Of a stretch of 64,000 bases of DNA, positions 1-11,300 are shown in pieces. Origin of the DNA: Meghimatium bilineatum (lineage: Eukaryota; Mollusca; Gastropoda; Stylommatophora; Philomycidae); contig CM067317.1 in assembly GCA_034231615.1 (NCBI GenBank), positions 49,310,282-49,374,281 on the forward strand. Direction: 5' to 3'. A program made the position numbers and the translations under genes. Under the pieces are notes generated by a model that was not told the origin of the DNA, made no database searches, and saw nothing but the letters and a program-made list of their open reading frames with translations. The stretch's first letter is position 1. Each line of letters starts with the position of its first letter.

Positions 1-150
1 TAAAGGCCGCATGCTCTTGCTGTCGCCACGTCATGTACAGGGTGAGTTTTTTAATTTACCCTCCGACAGAAAAAAAACCCAGTCCTTACCGGGGATCGAA
101 CTCTAGACCTCACTCGTGTGAGACTAGCGTTCTAACCTCTCGGAACTAGA
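1..150 (-). mobile_element. tRNA-derived SINE, family B, head and part of body
   Basis: Read on the - strand from about 150: a tRNA-like head with GAGAGGTTAGAACGCTAGTC (A-box side) and GAGTTCGATCCC (B box), followed by CCGGTAAGGACTGGG and a body with GTGGCGACAGCAAGAGCATG. Related copies lie at about 26590-26830 (-), 56190-56325 (+) and 62240-62490 (+). It is cut by the window edge. Confidence 0.7.
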
Positions 151-554
151 AATGAGCATGCTGAAATCGGTGAAGAGTTGATGAGCTGGCAGATAGTTTT
201 TTTAGTTGGAGGTTGCGGTCTGAGTTGACACGAATCGGTTGGAATACGCCCAGCTGTTGAATTTCTGCCGTCCATGTTACATGGTGAACAAGAAATACTA
301 GTCAGAGTTTCAAACATGGGACCTCGAGTAATGATATTAGATATGAAAAGAAGTACCATCAAAGAAATGATGGAAATATGCAAAGAAAAGATACAATATT
401 TCTTATAATTAGAAAAATTAAACCAAATAAAAGTACACACTCTAAACAAAGCATTTAAAAGAGAATATACTTCCCAGAAAATGTCTGATAAAAGTCTAAC
501 AAAATGTCTACACCGTCTAACAAGAGAATCATGTATGCAATATTAAAAAAAGGT

Positions 555-845
555 ATGTCCCATGGCAGCAACATGCAGTTGGGGATGAAGATAACTTTTC
601 ATGTACTAAGCCGCAGCAACTATTAGGTGGGGTGGTCAGTTCCCTTCCTTGCTGTTTTTACCTCCCCTAACTTATGCAGCAGATACTAATTTACAGCTGA
701 GTCGACTGGAGGAGTGGTCGTGATAAGCGAGAAATCACAACCCAAAGAAATCAAAATTTTGTTTTATCCGGACGTGGTTTCGAACCTTTTGTAACCCAGT
801 GATAGAAATCAAGCTCACTATTAACTAGGCTACCGCGCTCCACTA
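555..845 (-). mobile_element. tRNA-derived SINE, family A
   Basis: On the - strand the head reads GAGCGCGGTAGCCTAGTTAA with a B box GGTTCGAAACC, and the body has AGCTGTAAATTAGTA, a run like AACAGCAAGGAAGGGAACTG, and ends near CATGGGACATACC. It matches the + strand copy at 7180-7470 almost end to end. Confidence 0.75.
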
Positions 846-889
846 TATGCAATATTATGAATCACTAGAGCCTGACTTTGGATGTTTCC

Positions 890-1145
890 GTTCTTATTTC
901 TTTACCATTTTTCAACATAATTCGTTTCCATGTCTACATGTGTACACGTTTGTCATTGTCAACGTGAAAATCGTACTGTTTATATGTGTGCGTTCTAGTG
1001 TCCTTGTAACAGTCGCATTGTTATTACTGTTTTTAATTGTTTGTTTACTGTTTGTTTTGTATATTCTTGATAAAGACCTAATGGTAGAAACGTTGAAAAT
1101 GTCTTGTATATTGCTATTTGTATATTTTCGTCTACATATCTCATA
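890..1145 (+). mobile_element. Penelope-like element 3' end relic
   Basis: The segment resembles the 3' region after the GIY-YIG frame at 52.7-53.5 kb. The shared mark is TCTTGATAAAGACCT followed by GGTAGAAACGTTG at 1064-1096. The open frame here is not coding. Confidence 0.5.
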
Positions 1146-1207
1146 GTCCGATAGTTCATAAAGTTGGGGATCTTAAACCTCGAAGATTTTTTGTTCTACA
1201 TCAGTAG

Positions 1208-1399
1208 TATTCTTCTTCTTCAGCGTTCATTCTCAAACTCCCCCTGGATCTCCCTTATAGCAGGACAATGGTCTTACTAGATTTCTAGCAGAATGTAGTC
1301 CAGAGAAAGGAAATGCGTTCTGTTGCAGTTTTATTTGCGGCAATGGCCCGACACATCCGTCTTCGGATGAAGTACTAGTCAAAGTGCGTATGACTATGG

Positions 1400-1400
<1 letters not shown>
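1208..1400 (-). mobile_element. (AAG)n-tailed SINE-like relic
   Basis: Minus-strand relic of the repeat at 24599-24879 and 60226-60505. It keeps the tail side (CTTCTTCTTCAGCGTTCATTC on the + strand, i.e. GAATGAACGC then AAGAAG), GAATGCGTTCTGT-like and GACACATCCG segments. It is diverged and has no clear 5' end. Confidence 0.55.

Positions 1401-1402
<2 letters not shown>

Positions 1403-1436
<34 letters not shown>
1403..1436. repeat. (TA)n microsatellite
   Basis: About 16 TA dinucleotides without interruption. Confidence 0.97.
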
Positions 1437-1438
<2 letters not shown>

Positions 1439-1554
1439 GATTGAGGATTGTATCAAGAAACCGGAGTGTATGATTAGTATAAAAAGAATTAGATGCACTA
1501 TATATACCATCTCGCAATTGCAACACTCAAATGAACACAAATGAGAAAGCTATG

Positions 1555-1995
1555 GCACAGTATTAATAACATTAAAGTAATTCTCTTAAGATCATGTGTT
1601 TTCCCAGTGGCAACATATGTATGCGAGACATGGACTTTAAACAAGTCAGTATCCACAACAATACATTCGTTTGAAATGAAATGTTACTGAAAGATCTTAC
1701 GAATATCCTGGACAGAGAAATAGAAGAACATTGAAGTTTTGAAATTACTAAAACTAAAAGAAGGGTGGCTTCTAAATACCATCATAAGAAGGAAGCTACA
1801 GTATTTTTGACACTTAAAGCGACAAGGTGGCATCGAAAGGCTGATTCTAGAGGACAGAACGCCAGGCGAGAGAAGAAGAGGAAGACCAAGAAGACGATTG
1901 TCCAACGACATCGACGAGTGTATGCACATGTCTCTGCCAAATGCGGGCCTGGTTGCCCGGGACAGAGAGGCGTTCAAAGTATCCACGACGGAGAC
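1555..1995 (+). mobile_element. RTE-type LINE 3' fragment
   Basis: Translated pieces match the C-terminal region of endonuclease-reverse transcriptases of RTE type: a Y-V-C-E-T-W-T-L-N-K like stretch, then a basic R-R-R-G-R-P-R-R-R segment. Several frame breaks. A shorter copy of the same 3' end is on the - strand at 6985-7078. Confidence 0.6.
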
Positions 1996-1999
1996 AGCG

Positions 2000-3164
2000 T
2001 TCTAGAAATATAGCGTGATAACTTTACATATATATATATATAACATTGGCAATAAAGACGGGCAGTAATAAAGGATGGCGCATAATGTTGTTTGTGTGTG
2101 TTAGCTGTAAGGGGCAAGTAACTTGTAAGAGAACTGTTGCATTATTTCCCTTTGCTACATCTCTGAAATGACAGTCCTCAGATGTATGGGTGTATGGGAA
2201 ATGGTAAAATTGGGTCGTATTTGAATTACCAAACGAGTCTTTGCAAATAAAATGTATGATGAATAACAAGAGTTAGACTAAGAAGAAGATGTTTGGTCAA
2301 TATATGAATATCTTCAAGAACTTGAAGAATAAGAGAATTGATAACACAGAACAGAATCAGAGATGGATGAAGGGGAATTGTCAGCAGTAATAATCTTTCA
2401 TAATTTGCAAATCTCAGAAGGTGAATTTCTCTTTGAGAATCGTTTAAACCTATGATATAGCTTTTATCTCTTTCTCTCCCCGTCGTTTCTAACGTGATAT
2501 TAAAATAGATCAGTAAATCTATTACTAATCACATCATTTTATTCTCCATTCAAAAATAATACGTCGAGTTATACACACCGTATACCTACATATCAGCAGG
2601 TGAAATCTTGTCGGCTTACCATTGAGCTCTGACTGTAAGGTATTTCCAGCCCCCAAACTAAACCACTCGCAAGTAAATATCCTAGATAAATATTAACCAA
2701 TGGCTGCAGTAGTTTTAGCTTTAACACGCAGGTCAATGGATCAGCCATTATGGTAGATCACATGGTGTATTTTTTCCCGGTATTGTCCCTATTTAGAAGT
2801 GTTGTATTTTTCTATGAATCTTCAAGAAAGTTGAATTGCTTTGTTCCATAACATTATATAATTATGGCCTACTTAACTGACTGGACGGCCATAGTTGCTA
2901 TGGTGATACTGGTAATCAAGACTGGTAATATATTTTGTACAAGTACTAGACCAGGTAAGTTACGATATTATATGATTAAATTATAGTCAATTTGAACTTA
3001 AGGTTAACATTTCAGACAGATGACAGTCGCATTTGATCACTAACCATCAGTGTTTTGATGATGGTGTTTTCTACGTTAGAGCCACGCCATGGCATTTATC
3101 AACAGACAGCCATAGAAAATACAAACTAGAACGCCCTCACCAAACTTATAGGAATCATCAAGTG
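2000..3164. other. No recognised content
   Basis: AT-rich sequence with a short (TA)n at 2029-2042. No open frame with protein-like composition and no repeat shared with the rest of the window that I can see. Confidence 0.6.
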
Positions 3165-3600
3165 ACATATTCTTTCAAGAACGTTGTTTTTGCAATTGAT
3201 GCATTCAACCCGACTCTATCCTGTGCCAATCTGCCGGCCTCCTCCAATGATATCTTCATACAATCTTTGATGTCATCTGTCCAGCACCTTCTAGGTTTAC
3301 TTCTTCTTCTTCTACTTCCCGGAATTCTGCCTTCTCATATGTGACTTTCCATGTCATTGCTTCTTTTTAAGTGTCCAAAATATTTCAGTTTTCTATGAAA
3401 AATTATATACACCAGCCATCCTTTCCTTAAATCCGGCATATCAAAACTTCACTATTTCTTATCTTTCCTATTTAAGACATTCTTAATATTGCCCTATAAT
3501 AATTCAGTTCGAATACCGATATTCTTTTTGCCGTTGTTCTTTTTATTGTCCAAGTCTTACTGCTACAAGTTCCAACTGGAAAAATGTATGATTAAACATG
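3165..3600 (-). mobile_element. RTE-type LINE 3' fragment
   Basis: Minus-strand reading has a basic G-R-R-K-K-K-K like block around 3300 and the LINE pattern of a domain before A-x-D-R-x-x-W. It is heavily broken; assignment rests on likeness to the other copies in the window. Confidence 0.45.
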
Positions 3601-3960
3601 ACAGTATAACTTGTGTCTCTTTTTAACAGTTTTTCCATATATTTTTAATTTCATTTAATGTCGTTGGCGTTATCGCTTTTCTATCCCTAATTCCCATTGT
3701 ACAATCACCTAATCTGTTTAGATTTTGCACCCCGATAATCAAACTTGCGACCTTTTTCCCAGTTTTTCAGATTATGATAACATTGGACGTATGTAAAATC
3801 TGTAGCATTATAATTGTAGCAAAAACTATATTTCTTGTCACAGCTGAAGATGATCAGAAGAACATGAAGACCCACATCTTTTGTTTCGTTTGTCCGGCTA
3901 ATTAAACATGATTTACTGACGATGCACTAATGTTAATTTACTATGATTCTTGATTCTTGA

Positions 3961-4520
3961 TTAGAAACTAGCTCCAAAGCACGTGGAGCATTCCCATAAG
4001 TTCTCTATTCTCCGTTCCAGAAGCCATTCCAGTGTATGTAGACTCAGAGTCTCGGTCAGGTGTTGATTGCATGATATTCGGGGCATTAAATAAAAATTAA
4101 TTTCCATTCCCTCCTTTCTAGATACTCCCATTTCTGACATCCTCTGTATGTGTACGTTCTCAGCCTTATTGACATCATCTTCATATAGGAATGAATTTAT
4201 TACTGCCTTGATCAAGTCTGCTTTATCTATTCTCAGCATTGTGCCGTCTATCACCGCATTGCCTGCCAGTAAGTCGGCTCTCTCGTTTCCTCTGACCCCC
4301 CAGCATGACCAGGGCAGTATATCCATATAATGATCTGGAAAATTGAGTTGTTCAACAAGTCCCACCATTCTCTTTTCATCATGTACTTTTCTATATTGTG
4401 TAGCATGCTTTAAAAGTCTGTGAGTATTACCGAGTATGTTTATGTTATCAACTAACCCACAGTTATCAACTAATTGATTGCCGTTGTAACTCCCTCTATC
4501 TCCATCCTCATGGTCGATGT
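3961..4520 (-). pseudogene. LINE RNase H domain relic
   Basis: Open in one minus-strand frame from about 4510 to 3961. It contains G-V-R-G-N-E-R-A-D-L-L-A-G, the last RNase H motif with the catalytic Asp, preceded by a D-x-x-x-L-V-D like stretch. The W-x-x-x-H-x-G histidine that usually precedes it is missing (S-C-W-G-V instead). Probably the C-terminal part of an I-type LINE ORF2. Confidence 0.6.
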
Positions 4521-5062
4521 GACAGTGGAGTATGCTGAAGATTTCTCAAAAAACTTCTCTGTGTTTCTGTAGGTAATAAAACCCCAACCGATTTTATTTG
4601 TATTTCTGTTAACGGAGCATATCTGTGTTATATAATTATTATGTCATGTAGTTTCGAGTGTAGCTGGGCGAGCTAATGCACTGTAACCTGGGCCCTGACA
4701 CCAGTCCATTCTCGACACGTTTTATCTAGCTGTTTTATTACTTTAGTCAATGATTTCTTCTCAGTGTCTACTTCCACGCATTCACTATCCTTTCATATTT
4801 CTTCAAATTGACATACTCTTCGTAGTGTGTCTTCAGCCTCTGCTATCCATGATCTGCCACGCTTGATTTGTTTTGCCTTTGACTGATCTACACGTTAGTG
4901 TTATGGGCGATGGTTTTCTTGTCATTTTAAGGTACGACCTAACCTATGCTCAATTATGCTTCCATAATGATGTGAATCTTGAACAACAACAAAATAGCAC
5001 ATGAAACGGAAGTAATAATACTCTGCACAAATAATTTACTATGATGTCGCCTTTTAAATCGT
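4521..5062. other. Probable continuation of LINE relic, otherwise unassigned
   Basis: Minus-strand pieces upstream of the RNase H relic may belong to the same element but are too broken to call. No other feature recognised. Confidence 0.3.
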
Positions 5063-5362
5063 TGGATGATGAAAACATATGAAAACATATGATGATATGG
5101 ATGATGAAAACATATGAAAACATATGATGATATGGATGATGAAAACATATGAAAACATATGATGATATGGATGATGAAAACATATGAAAACATATGATGA
5201 TATGGATGATGAAAACATATGAAAACATATGATGATATGGATGATGAAAACATATGAAAACATATGATGATATGGATGATGAAAACATATGAAAACATAT
5301 GATTATATGGATGATGAAAACATATGAAAACATATGATTATATGGATGATGAAAACATATGC
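5063..5362. repeat. 35-bp minisatellite, about 8.5 copies
   Basis: Unit begins TGGATGATGAAAACATATGA and contains a second AAAACATATGA half. Copies are almost identical; two near the end have GATTATATG for GATGATATG. Because 35 is not a multiple of three, all minus-strand frames stay open and cycle through the same 35-residue string; these are not genes. Confidence 0.97.
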
Positions 5363-5479
5363 CGTGATGAAAAATCCAAAACTGAATTAAAGATAAGGCT
5401 GGAGATGGTCTTGGCTGTTATGTCAAGATTAAAACTGATATTTGATAGCAGAATCAGTGTTAGAAATGAGGTCTGAATT

Positions 5480-5850
5480 GATAACTCACTGCTGATATTA
5501 TTATGATGTATGATTGTGAGAGTTAGACACTCACTGCATCATGCTGGCATGGAGAGACAAATGTGTACGTATGAAATAATGTAGAGAATCTCGCAGGTTC
5601 ACAAGAATCACTAATTGTGATAGTAAAACGGCGAAAACTTGCATGGTTTGGACAATATATGTCGAGATGATTCGTTGTTGAAAACACTAGTGTAGGTACA
5701 GTTGAGGGTGGAAGAAGCAGGGGATTCTAGAGAAAATCATTGGGAGACAATATTAATGACTGGACAGATATAGATTGTTCCTCACTCGTCCGTATCGCTG
5801 AGGATAGAAATCGATGGAGAACTCTTTGTGTGTTGATACATCCAATTTAG
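5480..5850 (+). mobile_element. LINE 3' fragment (RTE-like)
   Basis: Broken frames read like the end of a LINE reverse transcriptase: a GHI-like block, a G-R-R-K-Q-G segment and a final A-E-D-R-N-R-W-R. It lies directly upstream of a second LINE tail and may be part of the same insertion. Confidence 0.5.
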
Positions 5851-5863
5851 TACTCCTACCACC

Positions 5864-6310
5864 CTAACGAGTTATCGAGAACTCTGTGTATTGACACATA
5901 CAATATAGTTCCCCTAAAATATCATTGCTTGCCAAAGATACTTCTCTATGGTGAGCTGTAGAAGGGTACACGATTTGCAGGTGGTCAAAAGAAGCGCTAC
6001 AAGGATACGCTTTAAAGACTTCACTGAAAGCCTTTGAAATAGACCACGATACATGGGAAGAACTTGCACTAAACAGATCGACTTGGCGCTCTACAGTCAA
6101 AACGAGCTATTTTCTTGTGAAGAGACGAGAAATGCGGAAGCTCAACAGCGGACAGTAGCTAGAAAGTCACGGATAGAGCAGAATCCATTTACAGTGGTCA
6201 TTCCATGCCCAGACTGACCAAGGATATTTGTATCTTGAATAGGGCTTATTAGCCATTTACGAACTCATAATCAGGGACATACTTCTGAGTTTTCAAAAGT
6301 GGATATAACA
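5864..6310 (+). mobile_element. LINE C-terminus with C2H2-like finger
   Basis: A relic of the family whose best copy is at 48545-48985 (-). Signs are R-K-S-R-I-E-Q, a V-I-P-C-P-D segment, then I-G-L-I-S-H-L-R-T-H. The frame is broken by an early stop in the finger region (TGA after CCCAGAC). Confidence 0.65.
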
Positions 6311-6374
6311 AATTGTCACCATCAATAGTGATGGACGAACGCACACAGTATCCCTACGACCCTGAAGCGGTATG

Positions 6375-6448
6375 AGTTTATGGATGGATGTATAAATAGA
6401 TGGATAAATGGATGAATAAATAGATGGATAAATGGATGGATGGATGTC
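6375..6448. repeat. (GGAT)n/(AAAT)n-type simple repeat
   Basis: Mixed GGATGGAT and GGATAAAT tetramers. Confidence 0.9.
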
Positions 6449-6960
6449 CAATATTTCATTTATTTCTCTGCTTATTATTCTTCGTTAAGCTTTATTTGGT
6501 TGCCCTACACTTCGTTTTCCCTCTGCCTTTCACATAGAGGTTTGTTTAGGAATTCTGTTTTTATCCATTCTAAATACTTGTCCCATATAATTATAATGTC
6601 TTTGTCTGATACAACGTGTCAGAAATTATGTGTTTGTTTTTTCCTTCAGTAAACCGCTTGTTTTAAAATATGCTAATGTTATGATCAATATGTTTGGAAA
6701 GCACTTGGTTTAAAAAAAGTTTTTTCTTAATAACCTATCCTTTGTGTGGATTTTCAGCTTTCGCAGCCATATGTCAATACGGATAGTGTTGAACTGTCAG
6801 TTCATTTTTGCGAGTTTTAGCTATGTTTTTTCTCGACATATTTTTTGACATGAGATTATCTTTTTTTCTTTCCTGATATCTTCATTTCTTCCTCGGACTC
6901 TTCTGGTTATAGCTTTCCCACAAACATTTCATTTCACACGCTGTAATATTTGATACATCT
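6449..6960 (-). mobile_element. Possible LINE fragment
   Basis: Minus-strand reading from 6960 to about 6720 ends with a K-C-L-W-K-A-I-T-R-R-V like block, as in the C-terminal region of RTE-type elements. The rest (6449-6720) is T-rich and unassigned. Confidence 0.35.
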
Positions 6961-6984
6961 TGTTAGTAGTATATACTATCAAGA

Positions 6985-7078
6985 GACATATTCCTTCAAA
7001 ACAGTTGCCATCATGGATGATCTGAACGCCTCTCTGTCCCGGGCAAGCAAGCCTGCATTGGCCAGAGACATGTGCATG
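6985..7078 (-). mobile_element. LINE 3'-end fragment
   Basis: The reverse complement is close to 1920-1995: MSLANAGLLARDREAF-type peptide in both. A (TA)n tract follows directly at 7084. Confidence 0.7.
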
Positions 7079-7080
7079 TA

Positions 7081-7083
<3 letters not shown>

Positions 7084-7159
<76 letters not shown>

Positions 7160-7178
7160 GTGTGTGTGTGTGTGTGTG
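7084..7178. repeat. (TA)n-(TG)n compound microsatellite
   Basis: About 75 bp of TA followed by about 19 bp of TG. Confidence 0.97.
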
Positions 7179-7179
7179 C

Positions 7180-7470
7180 ATATATGAGGAGCGCAGTAGC
7201 CTAGTGGATAGTGAGCTTGTTTGCTATCATCTGGTTACAGCGTGCCAGGTTCGAAATCACGTCCGGACAAAAAAATCCGGGTTGTGATTTCTCACTTGAC
7301 ACTACCAATCCTCCAGTCAACTCAGCTGTAAATGAGTACCTGACGCATGAGTTAGGGGAGGAAAAAAACAGCAAGGAAAGGAACTGGCCATTTTAATAGT
7401 TGCTGCGGCGTAGTACATGAAGAGTTATCTTCATCCCCGACGGTAGATACCATGGGATCTACCTTTACCT
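7180..7470 (+). mobile_element. tRNA-derived SINE, family A
   Basis: Head GAGCGCAGTAGCCTAGTGGA (A box) and CCAGGTTCGAAATC (B box) at the spacing of a tRNA; the body holds TCAGCTGTAAATGAGTACCT, a GCAAGGAAAGGAACTGGCC stretch and a GGATCTACCTTTACCTTTG end. It is the best copy of the family here and defines about 290 bp. Confidence 0.85.
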
Positions 7471-7474
7471 TTGA

Positions 7475-7862
7475 TATGCATATATAGAGAGATGTGGTTC
7501 TCCAGAAGAATGCTGAAAATACCATGGACTGCCAGGACAATTAATTAGAGTCAAATTAGAGTCAAACTAATGTAGACGTGCTGAAAGAGTCAAATGCGAA
7601 ACGGAGCTTACTCAATAATATAAGAAAAAGACAATCTTCAGTTTTCAGATACTATATGAGACAAGGAGGTTTGGAGCACATAGACACAACAGGCAAAATT
7701 AAAGGCACAGAGGGCGACAACATGAGAAAATATTAGTTAAAAAATCTGGCACGGCAGGTAAACAGCAACGATATTGATACATAATACTGGAGATAGGGAG
7801 CTGTGGAGAGCTATGATCGCATGGGAACTATGAGAGCCAGACGTCATGGCATCTAATGAATG
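7475..7862 (+). mobile_element. RTE-type LINE 3' end, (GAT)-tail subfamily
   Basis: Same 3' subfamily as 13365-13885, 54960-55530 and 57335-57935. Shared marks: AGAGATGTGGTTC, CCATGGACTGCCAG, the R-K-R-Q-S-S peptide, and a C-terminal H-G-R-like end. Frames are broken. Confidence 0.7.
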
Positions 7863-8085
7863 AATATTACGTCATTTAATTGTGTGTATACTCTAGCTCA
7901 AAATTTGCATGAATTCAGTTTGAATGAATGTTTCTGAGACGGCGGAAATGTAACATCCAAAAAACTGCATCACACTTACATCTATAGGACTTCCTACTTT
8001 GTCTTGGAATCAAGTAGCATCAAGACCACATTTTCAATAGCAATAATTATTTCGTTTGGATTAGATTTCAAGATCTAAACAAGAA
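7863..8085. other. Proximal 5' flank of the GH20 gene
   Basis: Unique-looking AT-rich sequence just before the start codon. I see no convincing TATA box or initiator, so I do not call a promoter. Confidence 0.4.
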
Positions 8086-8341
8086 ATGTCTGTAACGGAG
8101 CTAGACGAGCTTTTCGATGAATGGAACAAAGTCCGTGAGCGCTGCCAACTTGTTCTCCATCCCACGTATATGGTTGTCATTATCAAAAAACTATTAAAAC
8201 TCAGGATATGTCTTGTTAGTTTAACATTTCTAATGGCTCTGGCTTTCCTTGTGGCATTATATCTATATCGATCTGGCATATTGGATGAACCAACCGTCAC
8301 AAACATATCGGAATATCGTGGCAGGAGAGGATACAATAGTG
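8086..8341 (+). CDS. GH20 gene exon 1: cytosolic tail and signal anchor
   Basis: Codes residues 1-85 plus one base. The ATG at 8086 is the first after an in-frame TAG at 8062. The first 40 residues are charged, with K34, K35, K38 and R40 just before a hydrophobic run at 41-61, as in a type II membrane anchor; N73 lies in an N-I-S sequon on the outer side. The donor is GTGGTAGG with the cut after 8341 (phase 1). The frame stays open to 8361 only by reading into the intron. Transcription start and any 5' UTR exon are not identified. The link to exon 2 rests on phase and on the position expected for an anchor before CHB_HEX. Confidence 0.75.
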
Positions 8342-11300
8342 GTAGGATTTTCTTTAAGTAGTGACTGTTCGTTTTCTATATCGGGATAGGATTAAAACGT
8401 TGTTTGCATACCTCGTTATCATTCAAGAGGCAGTAATAAACACAACACTGTTTATCGTTAGATGTTAGTAGTTTTGTTAAACAATAAGTGCGTTGATTTG
8501 TTTAATGTTCCGCGCATATAATTTTTTCAGTGAAAATTAATAATAATAGCTTCGCCATCGGAAATGGATTATTTGATGATGTCCTTATATTATATCAAAT
8601 ATTTTTTGCTAGTATTTTAAAACCTCCCCCTTCTCAACAGACTTCCAAAACATCAGGAACGCCCACCCACTGATTAATTTTGTCAGCACGTTTTAATAAC
8701 CGACTCCCCTTATAACACTTATTTTTTTTTTCAAAAATACAAACAAACTACATACTGTTTCCAGATTTTTCACAAAAATGTTCAAATTCAATGTTCAATT
8801 TTATTGGTATAAAAAATATTTTGTACAAATTGTATTAGACATGAATTATACTACACAGATAACTGCACCACACATATCTAGACATGAACTACACCACACA
8901 CATCTAGACATGAACTACACCACACATATCTAGATATGCACTACACCACACATATCTAGACATGAACTACACCACACATATCTAGACATGAATTACACCA
9001 CACATATCTAGACATGAACTACACCACACATATCTAGACATGAACTACACCACACATGTCTAGACATGAACGACACAACACAGATCTAGACATGAACTAC
9101 ACCACACAGATCTAGACATGAACTACACCACACATATCTAGACATGAACTACATCACACATATCTAGACATGAACTGCACCACAATATCTAGACATGAAC
9201 TACACCACACATATCTAGACATGAACTACACCACACATATCTAGACATGAACTACACCACACATATCTAGACATGAACTACACCACACATATCTAGACAT
9301 GAACTACACCACACATATCTAGACATGAACTACACCACACATATCTAGACATGAACTACACCACACATGTCTAGACATGAACGACACAACACAGATCTAG
9401 ACATGAACTACACCACACAAATCTAGACATGAACTACACCACACATATCTAGACATGAACTACATCACACATATCTAGACATGAACTCCTTCACACATAT
9501 CTAGACATGAACTACACCACACATATCTAGACATGAACTACATCACACATATCTAGACATGAACTACATCACACATATCTAGACATGAACTACACCACAC
9601 ATATCTAGACATGAACTACATCACACATATCTAGACATGAACTACATCACACAGATCTAGACATGAACTTCACCACACATATCTTATATATGAACTACAC
9701 AACACATATCTACATATGAAATACACCACACAAATATTATATATGAATGACACAACACAGATCTAGACATGAACTACACCCCACATATCGTATATATGAA
9801 TGACACAACACAGATCTAGACATGAACTACACCACAGATATCATATATATGAATGACACCACACAGATCTACATATGAAATACACCACACAAATATATAT
9901 GATCTATATTTCAGCAAGAAAGTGTGGTAGAAGCCTGCATATCGTCTTAGTCTGGCACCAAAATATCATCACATATAAACACGCTGTATTCAAAACCTCA
10001 ACATTTTCTAATTGTTCATCGCACATGTAATCCTTGATAATATAACTATCTAAGTCGTTAGTGTGCTGTGTTTTTATTTTGGCACTCCACTTTAGAACTC
10101 CAAGTACACTATCTTTATAATAGGGTATACCATGTTATATTTTCCACGTGACTCTCGGAAAAGAATGCTCGTTCTGAATTATTTCTACGTTAGTTCAGGT
10201 TTAGTTGATAGCCATCAGATTATCTGGGAAAGCAAAAGCGATGGCTGTAATGCTGACCATGTCACCCCCTAAGTATGTCATTGGTCAGCAAACAATTGAA
10301 ACCTAACAGTTGCTATACATCTCAATGACATGAAATGTTACTACTACTAGTATTACTACTGCCGGTCGTCCGTAGAATTCTACGATGACCATTCAGCTCA
10401 AAATGATGATGATGTCTGCGGTATGCCCAACTGTGACTAATGAGTCTTATGTGTGCTTGAAATTACCTACCACTCTCTGGGCATGTGTGGGAGGCGTCTA
10501 ACTGTATATTACTACTACTACTACTACTACTGTTGAGAGATACACATACGTGAGTTAGGGAGTAATGACAAGAGGGAAAATGTTTCTCCATAAGAAATCA
10601 GATGCAGTGCCAATGACATAATATAAACTGTCTTACTAGTGTTACTTTCAGCGATGACTCAGTCGTGATGCTACAGCAACTATCTCACAAGGGTTACTTT
10701 CAGAGCTGACTCAGTCGTGATGCTACTAGCAACTATCTGACTAGGGTTAATTTCAGCGCTGATTCAGTGGTGATGCTACTAGAAACTATCTGACTAGGGT
10801 TACTTTCAGCAATGACCCAGTGGTGTTGCTACTAGAAACCATCTGACTAGGGTTACTTTCAGAGCTGATTCAGTGGAGATGCTAACATTCCGCGACATTC
10901 CCCAGAGAATGAGCGCTTATGCTGGTTTGAGGTACGCAGTCGTTTGTATATATACAAGTTGGTAGAATTTCATTTTCTACTCCAGTTTGATAATTATAAT
11001 TGAATTTCCTACTGCAAAGGTATATTTTCTGAAGATACAGCTCCAGTGTCGGGTAACAACCCTACACTGGAAATGCGAAAATAGGAGAGGTCGTGTGCAA
11101 CACAAGGCAGTGGCAACACTTTCTGCCTATTTCTATTCATTTGAAATTGGTAAATCTTTTTTTTTAAATGCTTACCTTAGAACTGTTGACTGTTGGTGAT
11201 TGGGAATATTTGCCATTGTGATAAAGTGTGCTCTTTGGTCGCTTTGTGTTGTAACCTTCGGCTTTAGAAGACATGTTGGCTAATTGGAAAACAGCATCCT

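Noticed and set aside
4950-5333. Three overlapping minus-strand frames rich in F, H, I and Y
   Set aside because: They are the three phases of a 35-bp tandem repeat.
7180-7262. Possible tRNA gene
   Set aside because: A and B boxes fit, but the arms do not pair as a tRNA should and the same sequence is followed by a shared body at 555-845, so it is a SINE head.
8061-8336. Minus-strand frame opposite exon 1
   Set aside because: Shadow of the anchored exon, which is supported by splice phase.
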